This document shows positions 55,850 to 63,925 of a DNA stretch of 64,000 nucleotides, piece by piece (position 1 is the first letter of the stretch; the number at the start of each line of letters is the position of its first letter). Below the pieces are notes generated by a model. It was given only the letters and a program-made list of their open reading frames with translations, was not told where the DNA came from and made no database searches. Source of the DNA: a virus; IMG/VR virus record IMGVR_UViG_3300033143_000663, positions 1 through 64,000 of that record; one strand, written 5' to 3'. The position numbers and the translations under genes are program-made.

Positions 55850-56912
55850 CACGATAGAACTGATGTTAAAAAATAAAAACACTGGTGACTTACTGTCAGT
55901 TTATATTAACGTCTTTGACGATTCATTGAGTAAGAAATGGTTCGCCGCACTTAACGATATTCTTAATAAGAAGTTGCACCTTGAAAAGAATTACCACTTT
56001 TTTGGTATTCCTGAGTACAAACGCAACGGTCAATACTTAACGGCGAAAATGAATGAATCTATCGAAGCTATTAACAAAGCTGAACTCGGCTATCAAATCG
56101 ACGATTTCTTTAGTCTTTCTAATACTCTTCAAGACATTGATGGGCCTGTTGGTGATGACCATCCTGGTAGGAAACTTATTCATGAAAAAATGAATATGCT
56201 GCATCGTTACTTTGAAGACCTCCAAGGTACAAGCGGACACATGTCTGAATACTACAATAAAGCGGATTCCGAAACACGTTGGCATATACGTCAACTTAAC
56301 TTATTGTGTCACGAGTATGAATCGTGGGCGTTAAGCTGGCGCCGTGAATCGTACTGTCGAGAGTGGATGCGACCAAGTGAATTATTTTGTTTTTTACATG
56401 CACCGCGGTTTGAACTGACAGAAGAAGACTACGAGAGCTTCGGCATTGAAACAATTGCACGACCACTTGGTGGTGTGTTTGTTGGTGTTAACAAAGCAGT
56501 TGGCAAACATCATTGGGAAGTGTTTAAAGATGAAGGCGGCGATAGTAGGATAGACGAGTTAACAACATCTGCAATGCGATCACAAACAGAAGCCGCAGGA
56601 GATTTTGATATTGAATGGGCAAACGACCCAGGACAATTTGATTGGATGCAGAAAGATCTAAGAGACTTCGAACAGTGGCTAATTGTTAACGGATTTGATC
56701 CAGATGATAAATCACTTACAATTGGTCATCCGCAAGTAGCAGAAGTAGACCTGGAAAGAACATTTAATTCCACTGATTATAAAGTAGTATGGGATAAATT
56801 ATTCAATCATCTTGACGTGCATAGCATAAAAACAAAAGACAATTATGTAGAATATGCATATCACTGGGATGATCCAGACTATAAAGAACAACAAATTAAG
56901 GTGTTGGGTTAA
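55824..56912 (+). CDS. Unrecognised 362-residue protein
   Basis: I prefer the ATG at 55824 (MSGTKQYLDTIELMLKN); an in-frame upstream start at 55758 would add 22 residues that lie in the tail of the preceding frame. The protein looks soluble and helical at first (about 1-140, including GDDHPGRKLIHEKMNMLHRYFEDLQG), then alpha/beta (about 190-240: RFELTEEDYESFGIETIARPLGGVFVGVNKAVGKHHW). It is rich in Trp and His. Conserved-looking motifs exist but I do not know the family. TAATG couples it to the next mini-gene. Confidence 0.7.
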   Translation: MSGTKQYLDTIELMLKNKNTGDLLSVYINVFDDSLSKKWFAALNDILNKKLHLEKNYHFFGIPEYKRNGQYLTAKMNESIEAINKAELGYQIDDFFSLSNTLQDIDGPVGDDHPGRKLIHEKMNMLHRYFEDLQGTSGHMSEYYNKADSETRWHIRQLNLLCHEYESWALSWRRESYCREWMRPSELFCFLHAPRFELTEEDYESFGIETIARPLGGVFVGVNKAVGKHHWEVFKDEGGDSRIDELTTSAMRSQTEAAGDFDIEWANDPGQFDWMQKDLRDFEQWLIVNGFDPDDKSLTIGHPQVAEVDLERTFNSTDYKVVWDKLFNHLDVHSIKTKDNYVEYAYHWDDPDYKEQQIKVLG

Positions 56913-57016
56913 TGATTAAATGGTTAAAAAGAAAATGGTGCGATTGGCAGTTACATCGCCGTTATAAGAAGAAACTTAAAGAGCTAAAGAAGCGTGATCC
57001 TTTTATATACAAATGA
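56912..57016 (+). CDS. 34-residue basic mini-protein
   Basis: MIKWLKRKWCDWQLHR at the start and KKRDPFIYK at the end. It is very basic and rich in Trp, joined by TAATG to the gene before and ATGA to the gene after, so it is clearly part of the operon. I recall similar tiny WCDWQL...KRDPFIYK proteins from marine phages. Possible amphipathic or nucleic-acid-binding peptide; function unknown. Confidence 0.7.
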   Translation: MIKWLKRKWCDWQLHRRYKKKLKELKKRDPFIYK

Positions 57017-57198
57017 GTGAGTTTATCAATAACGATCCCTGTAAGCGAGTCTGTGTTACCGATAAGGAAACTGGGCTTTGCTATGGGTGTAAGCGGTCAG
57101 TGGACGAGATAAGAAACTGGAATTTATATTCAGACGAAATGCGTAAAAGCATTCTAATGGACATTGAGGACAGAGATCCTTCTAATGAGACAAAATAA
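57013..57198 (+). CDS. DUF1289-type small cysteine protein
   Basis: A 61-residue protein with PCKRVCVTDKETGLCYGCKR (about 9-28) followed by SVDEIRNWNLYSDEMRKSIL, the arrangement of DUF1289 proteins, predicted to bind iron-sulfur. Four cysteines are present. In this context it could help maintain the clusters of the radical SAM enzymes, but that is inference. It overlaps the carbamoyltransferase start by 14 bases. Confidence 0.8.
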   Translation: MSEFINNDPCKRVCVTDKETGLCYGCKRSVDEIRNWNLYSDEMRKSILMDIEDRDPSNETK

Positions 57199-58702
57199 TA
57201 TACTAGGTATTAGTGCTGGCTTCCATGACGCGGCAGCTACCGTAATCGATGGCGACAATGGTAAGATATTGTTTGCCAGTCATAGCGAGCGTTACAGTAA
57301 GAAAAAGCACGACAAAGAATTAAGTCCGTTATTAGTAGACGAAGCGTTACTACATGGTACAATTAGTACAGTGGCGTATTATGAGAATCACTGGTTAAAG
57401 AAAGCCAGACAGATCTTCGCAGGACAGAAGATTGATAACTGGCGTTGGTCATTGCGCGAAGAACTTAATCGTCATCTTCCTAATCGTCATTTATTCCTTG
57501 ACAGCGTTGAGCTAAAAGGCTACGGCCATCACAAATCACACGCCGCTGCCGGATTCCAAACTAGTCCTTATGACGAAGCGACCGTAGTTGTTATTGATGC
57601 CATTGGTGAGTTTGATACTATTACTATTTGGAACGCCAGGTACGATAATAAAGGCAGAGCACAATATAAACTACGTTACCGCCAGATGTATCCAAACAGC
57701 ATCGGCTTATTCTACAGTGCAATTACAAACAACGTAGGTTTACGTCCACTAGACGAAGAATATGTTTTAATGGGCATGGCCGCATACGGCGACGCATCAA
57801 AAACAGTAACTAAAATTAAGCATAAACTAGTGCGATCTATCGACCCTATTAGATTTAAAGAGAACTTGCATATTGGGTTTCATGATAGTTTTTGTAAGCG
57901 TGGCATTAACAAGTTTGACGTTGCCGCAGGAGCACAATCAATACTAGAAGAAATGATCGACAGTGTAATGCAAAAATCTAAGAAGTATGATCGTTCTAAT
58001 AATTTAGTATTCATGGGCGGCGTAGCATTAAATTGTTCTGCTAATAGAAACCTTGGCAAGTACTACGAAAACATTTGGATCATGCCCAACCCCGGTGATG
58101 CTGGTAGTAGCTTAGGTGCTGCGGCATTAGCGTATGGTAAGAAATTACAATGGAATAATGCATTCCTTGGGTACAATATTGCAGGACCTTATCCTGTTGA
58201 TAAAGTTATTGCAACTTTACTAGAAGAAAAGATTGCTGGTGTTGCTAATGGAAAGGCTGAGTTCGGACCACGCGCATTAGGCAATCGTTCTTTGCTTGCT
58301 GATCCACGTGGTGCTGACATTAAAGATAAAATAAACGAAATTAAACGTAGACAAAAGTTTCGTCCGTTTGCTCCAATGATACTTGCAGAATATGTTGATG
58401 AGTATTTTATCATACCAGACGGCTTTAACGAAAGTGATTACATGCAAGTTACAGCAAAGTGTAGTAAACCTAAAGAGTTCCCTGCGATAATACATGAAGA
58501 TGGTACAAGTAGAGTCCAGACAGTACAAGACGATGGTACTGGTATACGGAAACTTCTTGAAGCATGGTACAACGAAACCGGTTGTCCTATACTACTTAAC
58601 ACATCATTAAACATACGCGGTGAACCCGTTGTAAATGATGTAGCAGATGCAAAGCGATTTGAAGAAGAGTACGGTGTAAAAGTATTTACATCCGTATTAT
58701 AA
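57185..58702 (+). CDS. Carbamoyltransferase (NodU/CmcH/TobZ family)
   Basis: Transfers a carbamoyl group from carbamoyl phosphate, through a carbamoyl-adenylate, to a hydroxyl of a small molecule, sugar or modified base. The 505 residues start ILGISAGFHDAAATVI; GHHKSHAAAGF (about 117-127) carries the metal-binding histidines of the Kae1-like domain; FMGGVALNCSANRNLG and GDAGSSLGAAALAYG follow; the C-terminal domain has AEFGPRALGNRSLLADPR and RPFAPMIL. It is somewhat shorter than typical members. ATG 57185 is preferred over 57164. The acceptor is unknown. Confidence 0.92.
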   Translation: MRQNNILGISAGFHDAAATVIDGDNGKILFASHSERYSKKKHDKELSPLLVDEALLHGTISTVAYYENHWLKKARQIFAGQKIDNWRWSLREELNRHLPNRHLFLDSVELKGYGHHKSHAAAGFQTSPYDEATVVVIDAIGEFDTITIWNARYDNKGRAQYKLRYRQMYPNSIGLFYSAITNNVGLRPLDEEYVLMGMAAYGDASKTVTKIKHKLVRSIDPIRFKENLHIGFHDSFCKRGINKFDVAAGAQSILEEMIDSVMQKSKKYDRSNNLVFMGGVALNCSANRNLGKYYENIWIMPNPGDAGSSLGAAALAYGKKLQWNNAFLGYNIAGPYPVDKVIATLLEEKIAGVANGKAEFGPRALGNRSLLADPRGADIKDKINEIKRRQKFRPFAPMILAEYVDEYFIIPDGFNESDYMQVTAKCSKPKEFPAIIHEDGTSRVQTVQDDGTGIRKLLEAWYNETGCPILLNTSLNIRGEPVVNDVADAKRFEEEYGVKVFTSVL

Positions 58703-58715
58703 ATTAGGACTTACA

Positions 58716-59378
58716 ATGATTATAATCTCAGGATGCAGTTTTTTAGCAAGTAAAGGCGGAGCAATTGAAACTCGCTTTGCAGACTATGATATTAAAAATT
58801 ATGCCTCTAGAGGAGCAGGTAATGATTATATATCTGCTAGTATAGTAGATGCAGTTCAAAACGCAACTCAGAAAATAGATTATGCTTTTGTGTTATGGTC
58901 TGGGATAATGCGTTATGATATACCAATAGGTTCGAATATCATTTCCTTACTAGGATCTGATTATAGCTTTAAGGCGCCAGTGGGCAATAGCCATTATATA
59001 CATTCCGGGGGAATCTACGGCTCATGGTCTAGGTTAGCAAAATCTCCTTATACTGAATTTGTTGAAATGTTTTATCACGAGCCTAATAGAGCATTCTACA
59101 CAGACCGTACAGTTAATAACATGTTTATAGCAAAATGTGTATTGGAGAGTCATAACATACCGTATGATTTTGGATTTATATATGATCCACATGCACCTGA
59201 TGGCAAACAAGAATTGAGTTTAGGCCAGGCTGCATACGATATATCAGAGCATTATAATATAAAATCCGCACCGATGGAATTCTGTATTGAACACGACATG
59301 TTGAGAACCGATAGCTATCATCCTTCTCCCGAGGGACTTCTCGCATGGCTAAATTCAATTAAGCTAAAGATTGATTAA
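58716..59378 (+). CDS. SGNH-hydrolase-like protein
   Basis: A 220-residue protein with the three signs of an SGNH fold: IISGCSFLA (about 3-11), where Ser sits in the GxSx position; RGAGNDYI (about 33-40), block III-like; and DSYHPSPEG (about 202-210), with the Asp/His pair near the C-terminus. Such proteins deacylate or esterify polysaccharides. Here it may trim an acyl group from the same product the carbamoyltransferase decorates. The activity is inferred from motifs only. Confidence 0.6.
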   Translation: MIIISGCSFLASKGGAIETRFADYDIKNYASRGAGNDYISASIVDAVQNATQKIDYAFVLWSGIMRYDIPIGSNIISLLGSDYSFKAPVGNSHYIHSGGIYGSWSRLAKSPYTEFVEMFYHEPNRAFYTDRTVNNMFIAKCVLESHNIPYDFGFIYDPHAPDGKQELSLGQAAYDISEHYNIKSAPMEFCIEHDMLRTDSYHPSPEGLLAWLNSIKLKID

Positions 59379-59380
59379 GC

Positions 59381-61000
59381 ATGTTTGATATATTTTACAT
59401 TTCAAATCCACCCGCAGAGTTTCCCCAGGCCGTACAGGTTAAGAATAGGGCAGAGGCACGTGAGAAGTCACGTACTCGTTTCTGTTGGATACTAGACGGA
59501 TACAATAGCTATTACGACTTTGATTTATTATGGGAGCCAGTTCCTTGGGAAGCAGAGCAAGTGCATGTATGGGCAAGCCATCATCAAGCATACGGCGGCA
59601 CAGAACTTATACCTAAGAACTCCAACGGCGATGTTAATTATCATGACAAAGAAGTAATTCGAATTGAATTCCCAAAGATTGTATACCTGGAACACGGGAA
59701 TGGTAAAACGTTTTGTTCTTTAGGAGTAGGATATTCATTACAGAAATCTAGATTCATTAACGACTATCTAGGAACATTAAAACGCATAGTAACTAAACAT
59801 AGTCATCATGATCATCTTTGGATAACCAGTTCGGTTTGTGATTATTCTGTTTTTGATTTTACTTGGCATCCGAGTGAGTCTCAATTAGAAATGATGCATG
59901 TCTTTCCAACTAACGAACAAAAGTTTGGTGATACGTTTTATATTAACGTGCAAGACTTTCTGAAACAAGTAGATGGATTAGAACTACTGGAATGGTATGA
60001 TACTATATGCTTCCAGGATATTTCAGTACCTAGCACTCCGCTTCCTGTTATATTACACAAGTGTGATTCTCAAGCGGATGCAGTTAAAGAACATATATTT
60101 AGAAGTGTAGCTGATGGATTGTTTACCGCCCCTTATGCATTATTTACTAAGCATCCCGTTAGCCATACCTTTGTACCAACTCCAAACTTGTGGCGCCTAG
60201 AAAAAAGAACAGTAATGCCATTGTCTAATAGTGGCGATCCATGTCTTATACCTAAAGATGCGATACCATATATCAAAAATGAAATGTACGACTATCCGTA
60301 TATTGACAAACAGTTTCGAAACCAATATGGTGATGAACCATTGGATATTGTGTTTATGAGCAACGGCGAAGAGTGTGCAGAGGATAATTATAATCACTTA
60401 TGTGATGCAGCCAAAGGCAGGACTGTTCATTGGGTTAAGGACGTTGAAGGACGTATTAACTCCGCTAGAGCCGCCGCTAAAATGTCACAAACAGATTGGT
60501 TCTTTTCTATTAATGCTAAACTTAAAGTCAATACACAATTTAGTTGGGACTGGCAACCGGATAGGTTACAGAAGCCTAAACATTATATTTTTCATGCATA
60601 CAATCCATATACAGATGATACGTATGGACACATGGCCGCTATTGCATGGAATAAGGATCTGGTTAATACCGATACCGAATGGGGACTGGACTTTACAATG
60701 AGTCACGATCACGAAGTTGTACCAATTCTCTCAGGCACCGCAATATATGGTCCGAAAGAGTGGGACCTATGGCGAACATCATTTCGCGAGGTATTAAAAT
60801 TGCTTGCCGCAAGTCGAGATATAAACGCATCTGATCGTTGTCAGAAGTGGCTTGATTCTGATGATGAGTGGACGCAAAAGGGCGCGTACGATGCACAATA
60901 TTTTTATAACGAGGTGCACGGTGATTACGAGAAGCTAGAACTTAGTTTCGAATGGGATTGGCTAGCCAAATACTATTATATGAAGTATATTACCTACTAA
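59381..61000 (+). CDS. Large two-part glycosyltransferase-like protein
   Basis: A 539-residue protein with two related halves. The N-terminal half has FDIFYISNPPAEFP, RTRFCWILDGYNSYYDFDLLWEPVPWEAEQVHVWASHHQAYGG. The C-terminal half (from about residue 318) has LDIVFMSNGEECAEDNYNHL, RAAAKMSQTDWFFSINAKLKVN and QKPKHYIFHAYNPYTDDTYGHMAAIAWNKDLV. The repeat of IVF/IFYxSN, TDWFF/TRFCW and WxW suggests an internal duplication. The C-terminal half also recalls the protein at 46715. A catalytic DxD is not clear. It ends the accessory operon. Confidence 0.55.
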   Translation: MFDIFYISNPPAEFPQAVQVKNRAEAREKSRTRFCWILDGYNSYYDFDLLWEPVPWEAEQVHVWASHHQAYGGTELIPKNSNGDVNYHDKEVIRIEFPKIVYLEHGNGKTFCSLGVGYSLQKSRFINDYLGTLKRIVTKHSHHDHLWITSSVCDYSVFDFTWHPSESQLEMMHVFPTNEQKFGDTFYINVQDFLKQVDGLELLEWYDTICFQDISVPSTPLPVILHKCDSQADAVKEHIFRSVADGLFTAPYALFTKHPVSHTFVPTPNLWRLEKRTVMPLSNSGDPCLIPKDAIPYIKNEMYDYPYIDKQFRNQYGDEPLDIVFMSNGEECAEDNYNHLCDAAKGRTVHWVKDVEGRINSARAAAKMSQTDWFFSINAKLKVNTQFSWDWQPDRLQKPKHYIFHAYNPYTDDTYGHMAAIAWNKDLVNTDTEWGLDFTMSHDHEVVPILSGTAIYGPKEWDLWRTSFREVLKLLAASRDINASDRCQKWLDSDDEWTQKGAYDAQYFYNEVHGDYEKLELSFEWDWLAKYYYMKYITY

Positions 61001-61101
61001 TCAGCGGTATTGACGCACATCTGCAGATTACATGCAAATTATTTTCCACTATTCCTAGCAAATTCAAGCACTTAACGGTCTAAGTGAACTCCTAGCACCC
61101 A

Positions 61102-61139
61102 TAAAAACGCCCTTGTAAATCAACGACTTACAAAGGCGT
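61102..61139 (-). terminator. Rho-independent-type terminator for the thyA operon
   Basis: Stem 61107-61118 with 61128-61139 (11 paired bases, one mismatch). Read on the minus strand it is followed by a TTTTT run at 61103-61107. It lies in the 162-base spacer between two convergent operons; I see nothing else in that spacer. Confidence 0.7.
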
Positions 61140-61162
61140 GGTGTATTTACTGGGTTATTTGC

Positions 61163-62050
61163 TTATACAGCCATTGGAGCCTTAATAGCTTCGTGACATT
61201 CATAATTAAGTAACTCAAAGTCTTCCATAACAAATCCATCAATGTCTTTAACAAGCGGATTCATTTTTAATGTTGGTAATGCAAATGGTAGTCTAGTAAT
61301 CTGTTCTGCTACTGCATCAAAATGATTGTTATAGATATGTGCATCACCTAACGTATGAATAAATGTTCCTGCTTCCAGTCCACATACCTGTGCCATCATA
61401 TGTGTTAACAATGCATAGCTGGCAATGTTAAATGGAACGCCAAGAAACATATCGCAGCTACGTTGATACATCTGGCAGTCAAGTTTACCATCTGACGTTA
61501 CGTTAAACTGTGCAAGTAAGTGACATGGTGGGAGAGCCATATCATCTAGCTCTCCAGGATTCCATGCAGTTAATAAATGTCTACGACCAAACGGATCATT
61601 TGTGATACCATCTACGAGGTTTTGTATCTGATCTGTTTCAACATAATTACCTACAAGCAATCCATCTTCAGCGTGGCTCAATTCTTTAAACGAACGCCAA
61701 TGGCGCCATTGCACACCATACACACGACCTAGGTCGCCTGGAAACTTTGCTTTGTGTTTCCAGTAACCTGCTTCTGCATTAGCAGTCCAAATTGTTTTCT
61801 TATCTGCGTCATCTGTGCCGTGACGTATCTCGCATAGCCTGCGCTCGTCACCGCTACCTTCTAGCATCCATAATAGTTCACTAACGACGGCCTTCCATGC
61901 TAACTTTTTAGTTGTCATTGCAGGGAAACCATCTTGTAAGTTATAGCGAGTTTGTACTCCAAAGACACCACGTGTACCTACGCCTGTCCTGTCGCCTCTG
62001 TCATCGCCGTCTTTTAAAATATGTGATAGTGTATTGATATATGATTGCAT
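61163..62050 (-). CDS. td: Thymidylate synthase (ThyA type)
   Basis: Converts dUMP to dTMP with methylene-tetrahydrofolate. The 295-residue protein has all main motifs: RTGVGTRGVFG, ELLWMLEGSGDERRL, the catalytic Cys in LPPCHLLAQF (Cys176) and the dUMP-binding QMYQRSCDMFLGVPFNIASYA. The Asn of PFNIASYA (about residue 208) is the residue that selects dUMP; dCMP hydroxymethylases have Asp there, so this one should make dTMP. The TAATG overlap with the dihydrofolate reductase gene couples the two enzymes that share the folate cycle, as in T4 (frd-td). Confidence 0.96.
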   Translation of the reverse strand: MQSYINTLSHILKDGDDRGDRTGVGTRGVFGVQTRYNLQDGFPAMTTKKLAWKAVVSELLWMLEGSGDERRLCEIRHGTDDADKKTIWTANAEAGYWKHKAKFPGDLGRVYGVQWRHWRSFKELSHAEDGLLVGNYVETDQIQNLVDGITNDPFGRRHLLTAWNPGELDDMALPPCHLLAQFNVTSDGKLDCQMYQRSCDMFLGVPFNIASYALLTHMMAQVCGLEAGTFIHTLGDAHIYNNHFDAVAEQITRLPFALPTLKMNPLVKDIDGFVMEDFELLNYECHEAIKAPMAV

Positions 62051-62535
62051 TATTTTCTCTTCCAGATTTCGTAGTTATGTGTTACACACATCTGTGAACG
62101 TGTTAGTGTAAAGTCTTTTTCGAGACGCTCAAGATCTATATGTGTATCACATTCGTATTCATTGCGTAAGTGTGATAAGTGTAGTTCGTTGATGTAATCC
62201 CAGGCAGATGTAACTAACCCTGCTCCACCTATTATCCACGTTTTATCTCGATCGGTAAGTTCATTAGCGAGCCAGCCTTCTAAATCCCAAATTTGCCCAA
62301 CACTCATTAAGCTAGTATCAAATACCGGCTCCTTTGAATGAGATACAATGATGTTCTGTCTGTTTGGTAATGGTTTAGGCATCCCGGTTGATTCCCAAGT
62401 GCCGCGCCCCATTACAACGGTTTGTCCTGTGGTGAGTTCTTTAAACCTGGCAAGATCCTTCGATTGCTTAGGCCACGGCATTGATCCTTCAAATCCAATG
62501 CCGCCATTCTTCTCACATGCTAGAATAGCTTTCAT
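62050..62535 (-). CDS. frd: Dihydrofolate reductase
   Basis: Regenerates tetrahydrofolate used up by thymidylate synthase. The 161 residues match the family: ACEKNGGIGFEGSMPWPKQSKDLARFKELT (about 6-35; the acidic active-site residue lies in this region), VVMGRGTWESTGMPKPLPNRQNIIVS (about 40-65) and TWIIGGAGLV (about 98-107) for NADPH binding. The ATG overlaps the upstream stop by ATGA. It lies upstream of thyA in one minus-strand operon. Confidence 0.95.
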   Translation of the reverse strand: MKAILACEKNGGIGFEGSMPWPKQSKDLARFKELTTGQTVVMGRGTWESTGMPKPLPNRQNIIVSHSKEPVFDTSLMSVGQIWDLEGWLANELTDRDKTWIIGGAGLVTSAWDYINELHLSHLRNEYECDTHIDLERLEKDFTLTRSQMCVTHNYEIWKRK

Positions 62536-62858
62536 TTAGTTCCTTCGAGTAAAGTATTAGTCTGTTGTTGTACTACTTCAGCGACATGTTCGACGTCTAA
62601 GTAAAAGTGTACGGTTTTAATATTATTGTGATGTTCGCTAAACACTTGTTCTACTATTTCGTCAAGTCCTTCATCATCCCAACCATTGCCACGAAGTCGA
62701 TGAATGTTAATATCCTGTGCATCTTCATTCTCAACCGGAGTGTGGAACACAATATTAATATTACGAACAAACTGTATTGGAATGTCCGTTTTATCGACTG
62801 TGTCTATCAATGTTTCCCAACTATCTAATCTTTCCTCGTCGCTTAGTACGAGTTTCAT
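62532..62858 (-). CDS. Conserved T4-like phage protein, unknown function
   Basis: A 108-residue acidic protein with DINIHRLRGNGWDDEGLDEIVEQVF (about 49-73) and TVHFYLDVEHVAEVVQQQTNTLL near the C-terminus. I recall the RGNGWDDEGL and FYxDVEHVAE patterns from other marine T4-like phages. It is co-transcribed with the folate genes but has no sign of enzyme motifs. Function unknown. Confidence 0.7.
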   Translation of the reverse strand: MKLVLSDEERLDSWETLIDTVDKTDIPIQFVRNINIVFHTPVENEDAQDINIHRLRGNGWDDEGLDEIVEQVFSEHHNNIKTVHFYLDVEHVAEVVQQQTNTLLEGTK

Positions 62859-62870
62859 TGAATAGTCTAA

Positions 62871-63527
62871 TTACGACTTTTTAGTAGTTGCTTTCTTCTT
62901 AGCAACTTTTTTCTTGGCTGTCTTCTTCGCAGTCCATTTTGCCTTTGGCTTCAATTCAGGATTTAATTTGATAGCTTCTTTCTTTAGACGTTTGCTTTCA
63001 GCAACTAAAGATGCACCTTCGGCAGCCAGCTGAGCTGACTGGTCAAGCATCTGTGTACCAAGTGTAGCATCATCGATTACATCATCGCTGGCTTGTGCTT
63101 TAACACGATTAGCAACAGGATCAATTAACCCTGCGTTGGCATCTAAATCTGCCATCTTATCAGCTGCGTCTCCGCCTGCTTCCATACCATCAAAGATTTC
63201 GTTAAGTTCATCTAAACGTACATGTGATGTAGCATTAGGTGTAACAATAATCTGGTTGGTATTAACCTTTTTAATCATCCCTTCTTTGTGTAAAGTCTGT
63301 AACATAGGACGACCGTCTGCAAGTAAACTTCTAAACATTGCATCAGATAATTCAGTTGCGTCTTGTCCAATCTCACCTTCAATAACTTTCATTATTGAAT
63401 CATGGAATGCCCTTGGCAATGTATCAGGATAGATAACCAATGCCATGTGCTCTTCACCCGGAACTGTGCGATATACGACAGCAACCTTACGATCCCCGTG
63501 TTTACCTATGTGTTTCATAAACGCCAT
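62871..63527 (-). CDS. Conserved phage protein with Lys/Ala-rich, histone-like tail
   Basis: A 218-residue protein. The N-terminal part (MKHIGKHGDRKVAVVYRTVPGEEHMALVIYPDTLP, about 4-38, and FHDSIMKVIEGEIGQDATELSDA) is a conserved-looking domain found in marine T4-like phages. The last 25 residues are almost only Lys, Ala and Thr, like a histone H1 tail, so DNA or RNA binding is likely. It sits 2 bases after the acidic protein upstream. Function unknown. Confidence 0.75.
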   Translation of the reverse strand: MAFMKHIGKHGDRKVAVVYRTVPGEEHMALVIYPDTLPRAFHDSIMKVIEGEIGQDATELSDAMFRSLLADGRPMLQTLHKEGMIKKVNTNQIIVTPNATSHVRLDELNEIFDGMEAGGDAADKMADLDANAGLIDPVANRVKAQASDDVIDDATLGTQMLDQSAQLAAEGASLVAESKRLKKEAIKLNPELKPKAKWTAKKTAKKKVAKKKATTKKS

Positions 63528-63529
63528 AA

Positions 63530-63883
63530 TTATTCGTCTCCACTGACTTCAGCTGTTTCTTCTGTTGTTTCTTCGGCTGTGTCATCTTTTGCTTCTGTGT
63601 TTGTTGGTGTAATTGCATTAATAAAGTTAGATAACTTTGTGTAAGTGGCACCAACTACAGCGAATTCATTAGTTTTGAACGCACCGCGTTGACTTGCAAT
63701 ATCTATAATATTACGTAGATTCGCAAGGTCTTGTACTGTTAACGCTGCTGGAACTGTTTCAGTTACCTCGGTAACTTCTTCCCCAGCTTCGTCTGTAACG
63801 ACTTCGTCTGTAACGACTTCGTTTGTAACGACTTCTTCTGTTTCTTCAACAGTAGCTTCGTCTTTATTTGTGTCATCGATCAT
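63530..63883 (-). CDS. Conserved acidic phage protein
   Basis: A 117-residue protein with very acidic ends (repeats of NEVVTDEV and TEETAEE type) and a conserved-looking helical core, LTVQDLANLRNIIDIASQRGAFKTNEFAVVGATYTKLSNFINAI (about 49-92). It is the first gene of the minus operon, with a GAGGAAAA ribosome site and a late promoter-like element 32 bases upstream. An acidic partner for the basic tail of the next protein is possible but not shown. Confidence 0.75.
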   Translation of the reverse strand: MIDDTNKDEATVEETEEVVTNEVVTDEVVTDEAGEEVTEVTETVPAALTVQDLANLRNIIDIASQRGAFKTNEFAVVGATYTKLSNFINAITPTNTEAKDDTAEETTEETAEVSGDE

Positions 63884-63914
63884 TTAATTTTCCTCGTAGT
63901 ATAAATTTGATTCT

Positions 63915-63925
63915 ACAGTATTTAA
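63915..63925 (-). promoter_or_regulatory. Probable late promoter, TTAAATA type
   Basis: Minus-strand TTAAATACTGT ends 32 bases before the start codon at 63883, the same 11-mer and nearly the same spacing as at 1421-1431. The remaining bases to 64000 hold no gene I can support. Confidence 0.55.

Noticed and set aside
61163-62050. dCMP hydroxymethylase supplying hydroxymethylcytosine for carbamoylation
   Set aside because: The selectivity residue is Asn (PFNIASYA), which marks dUMP-specific thymidylate synthase.
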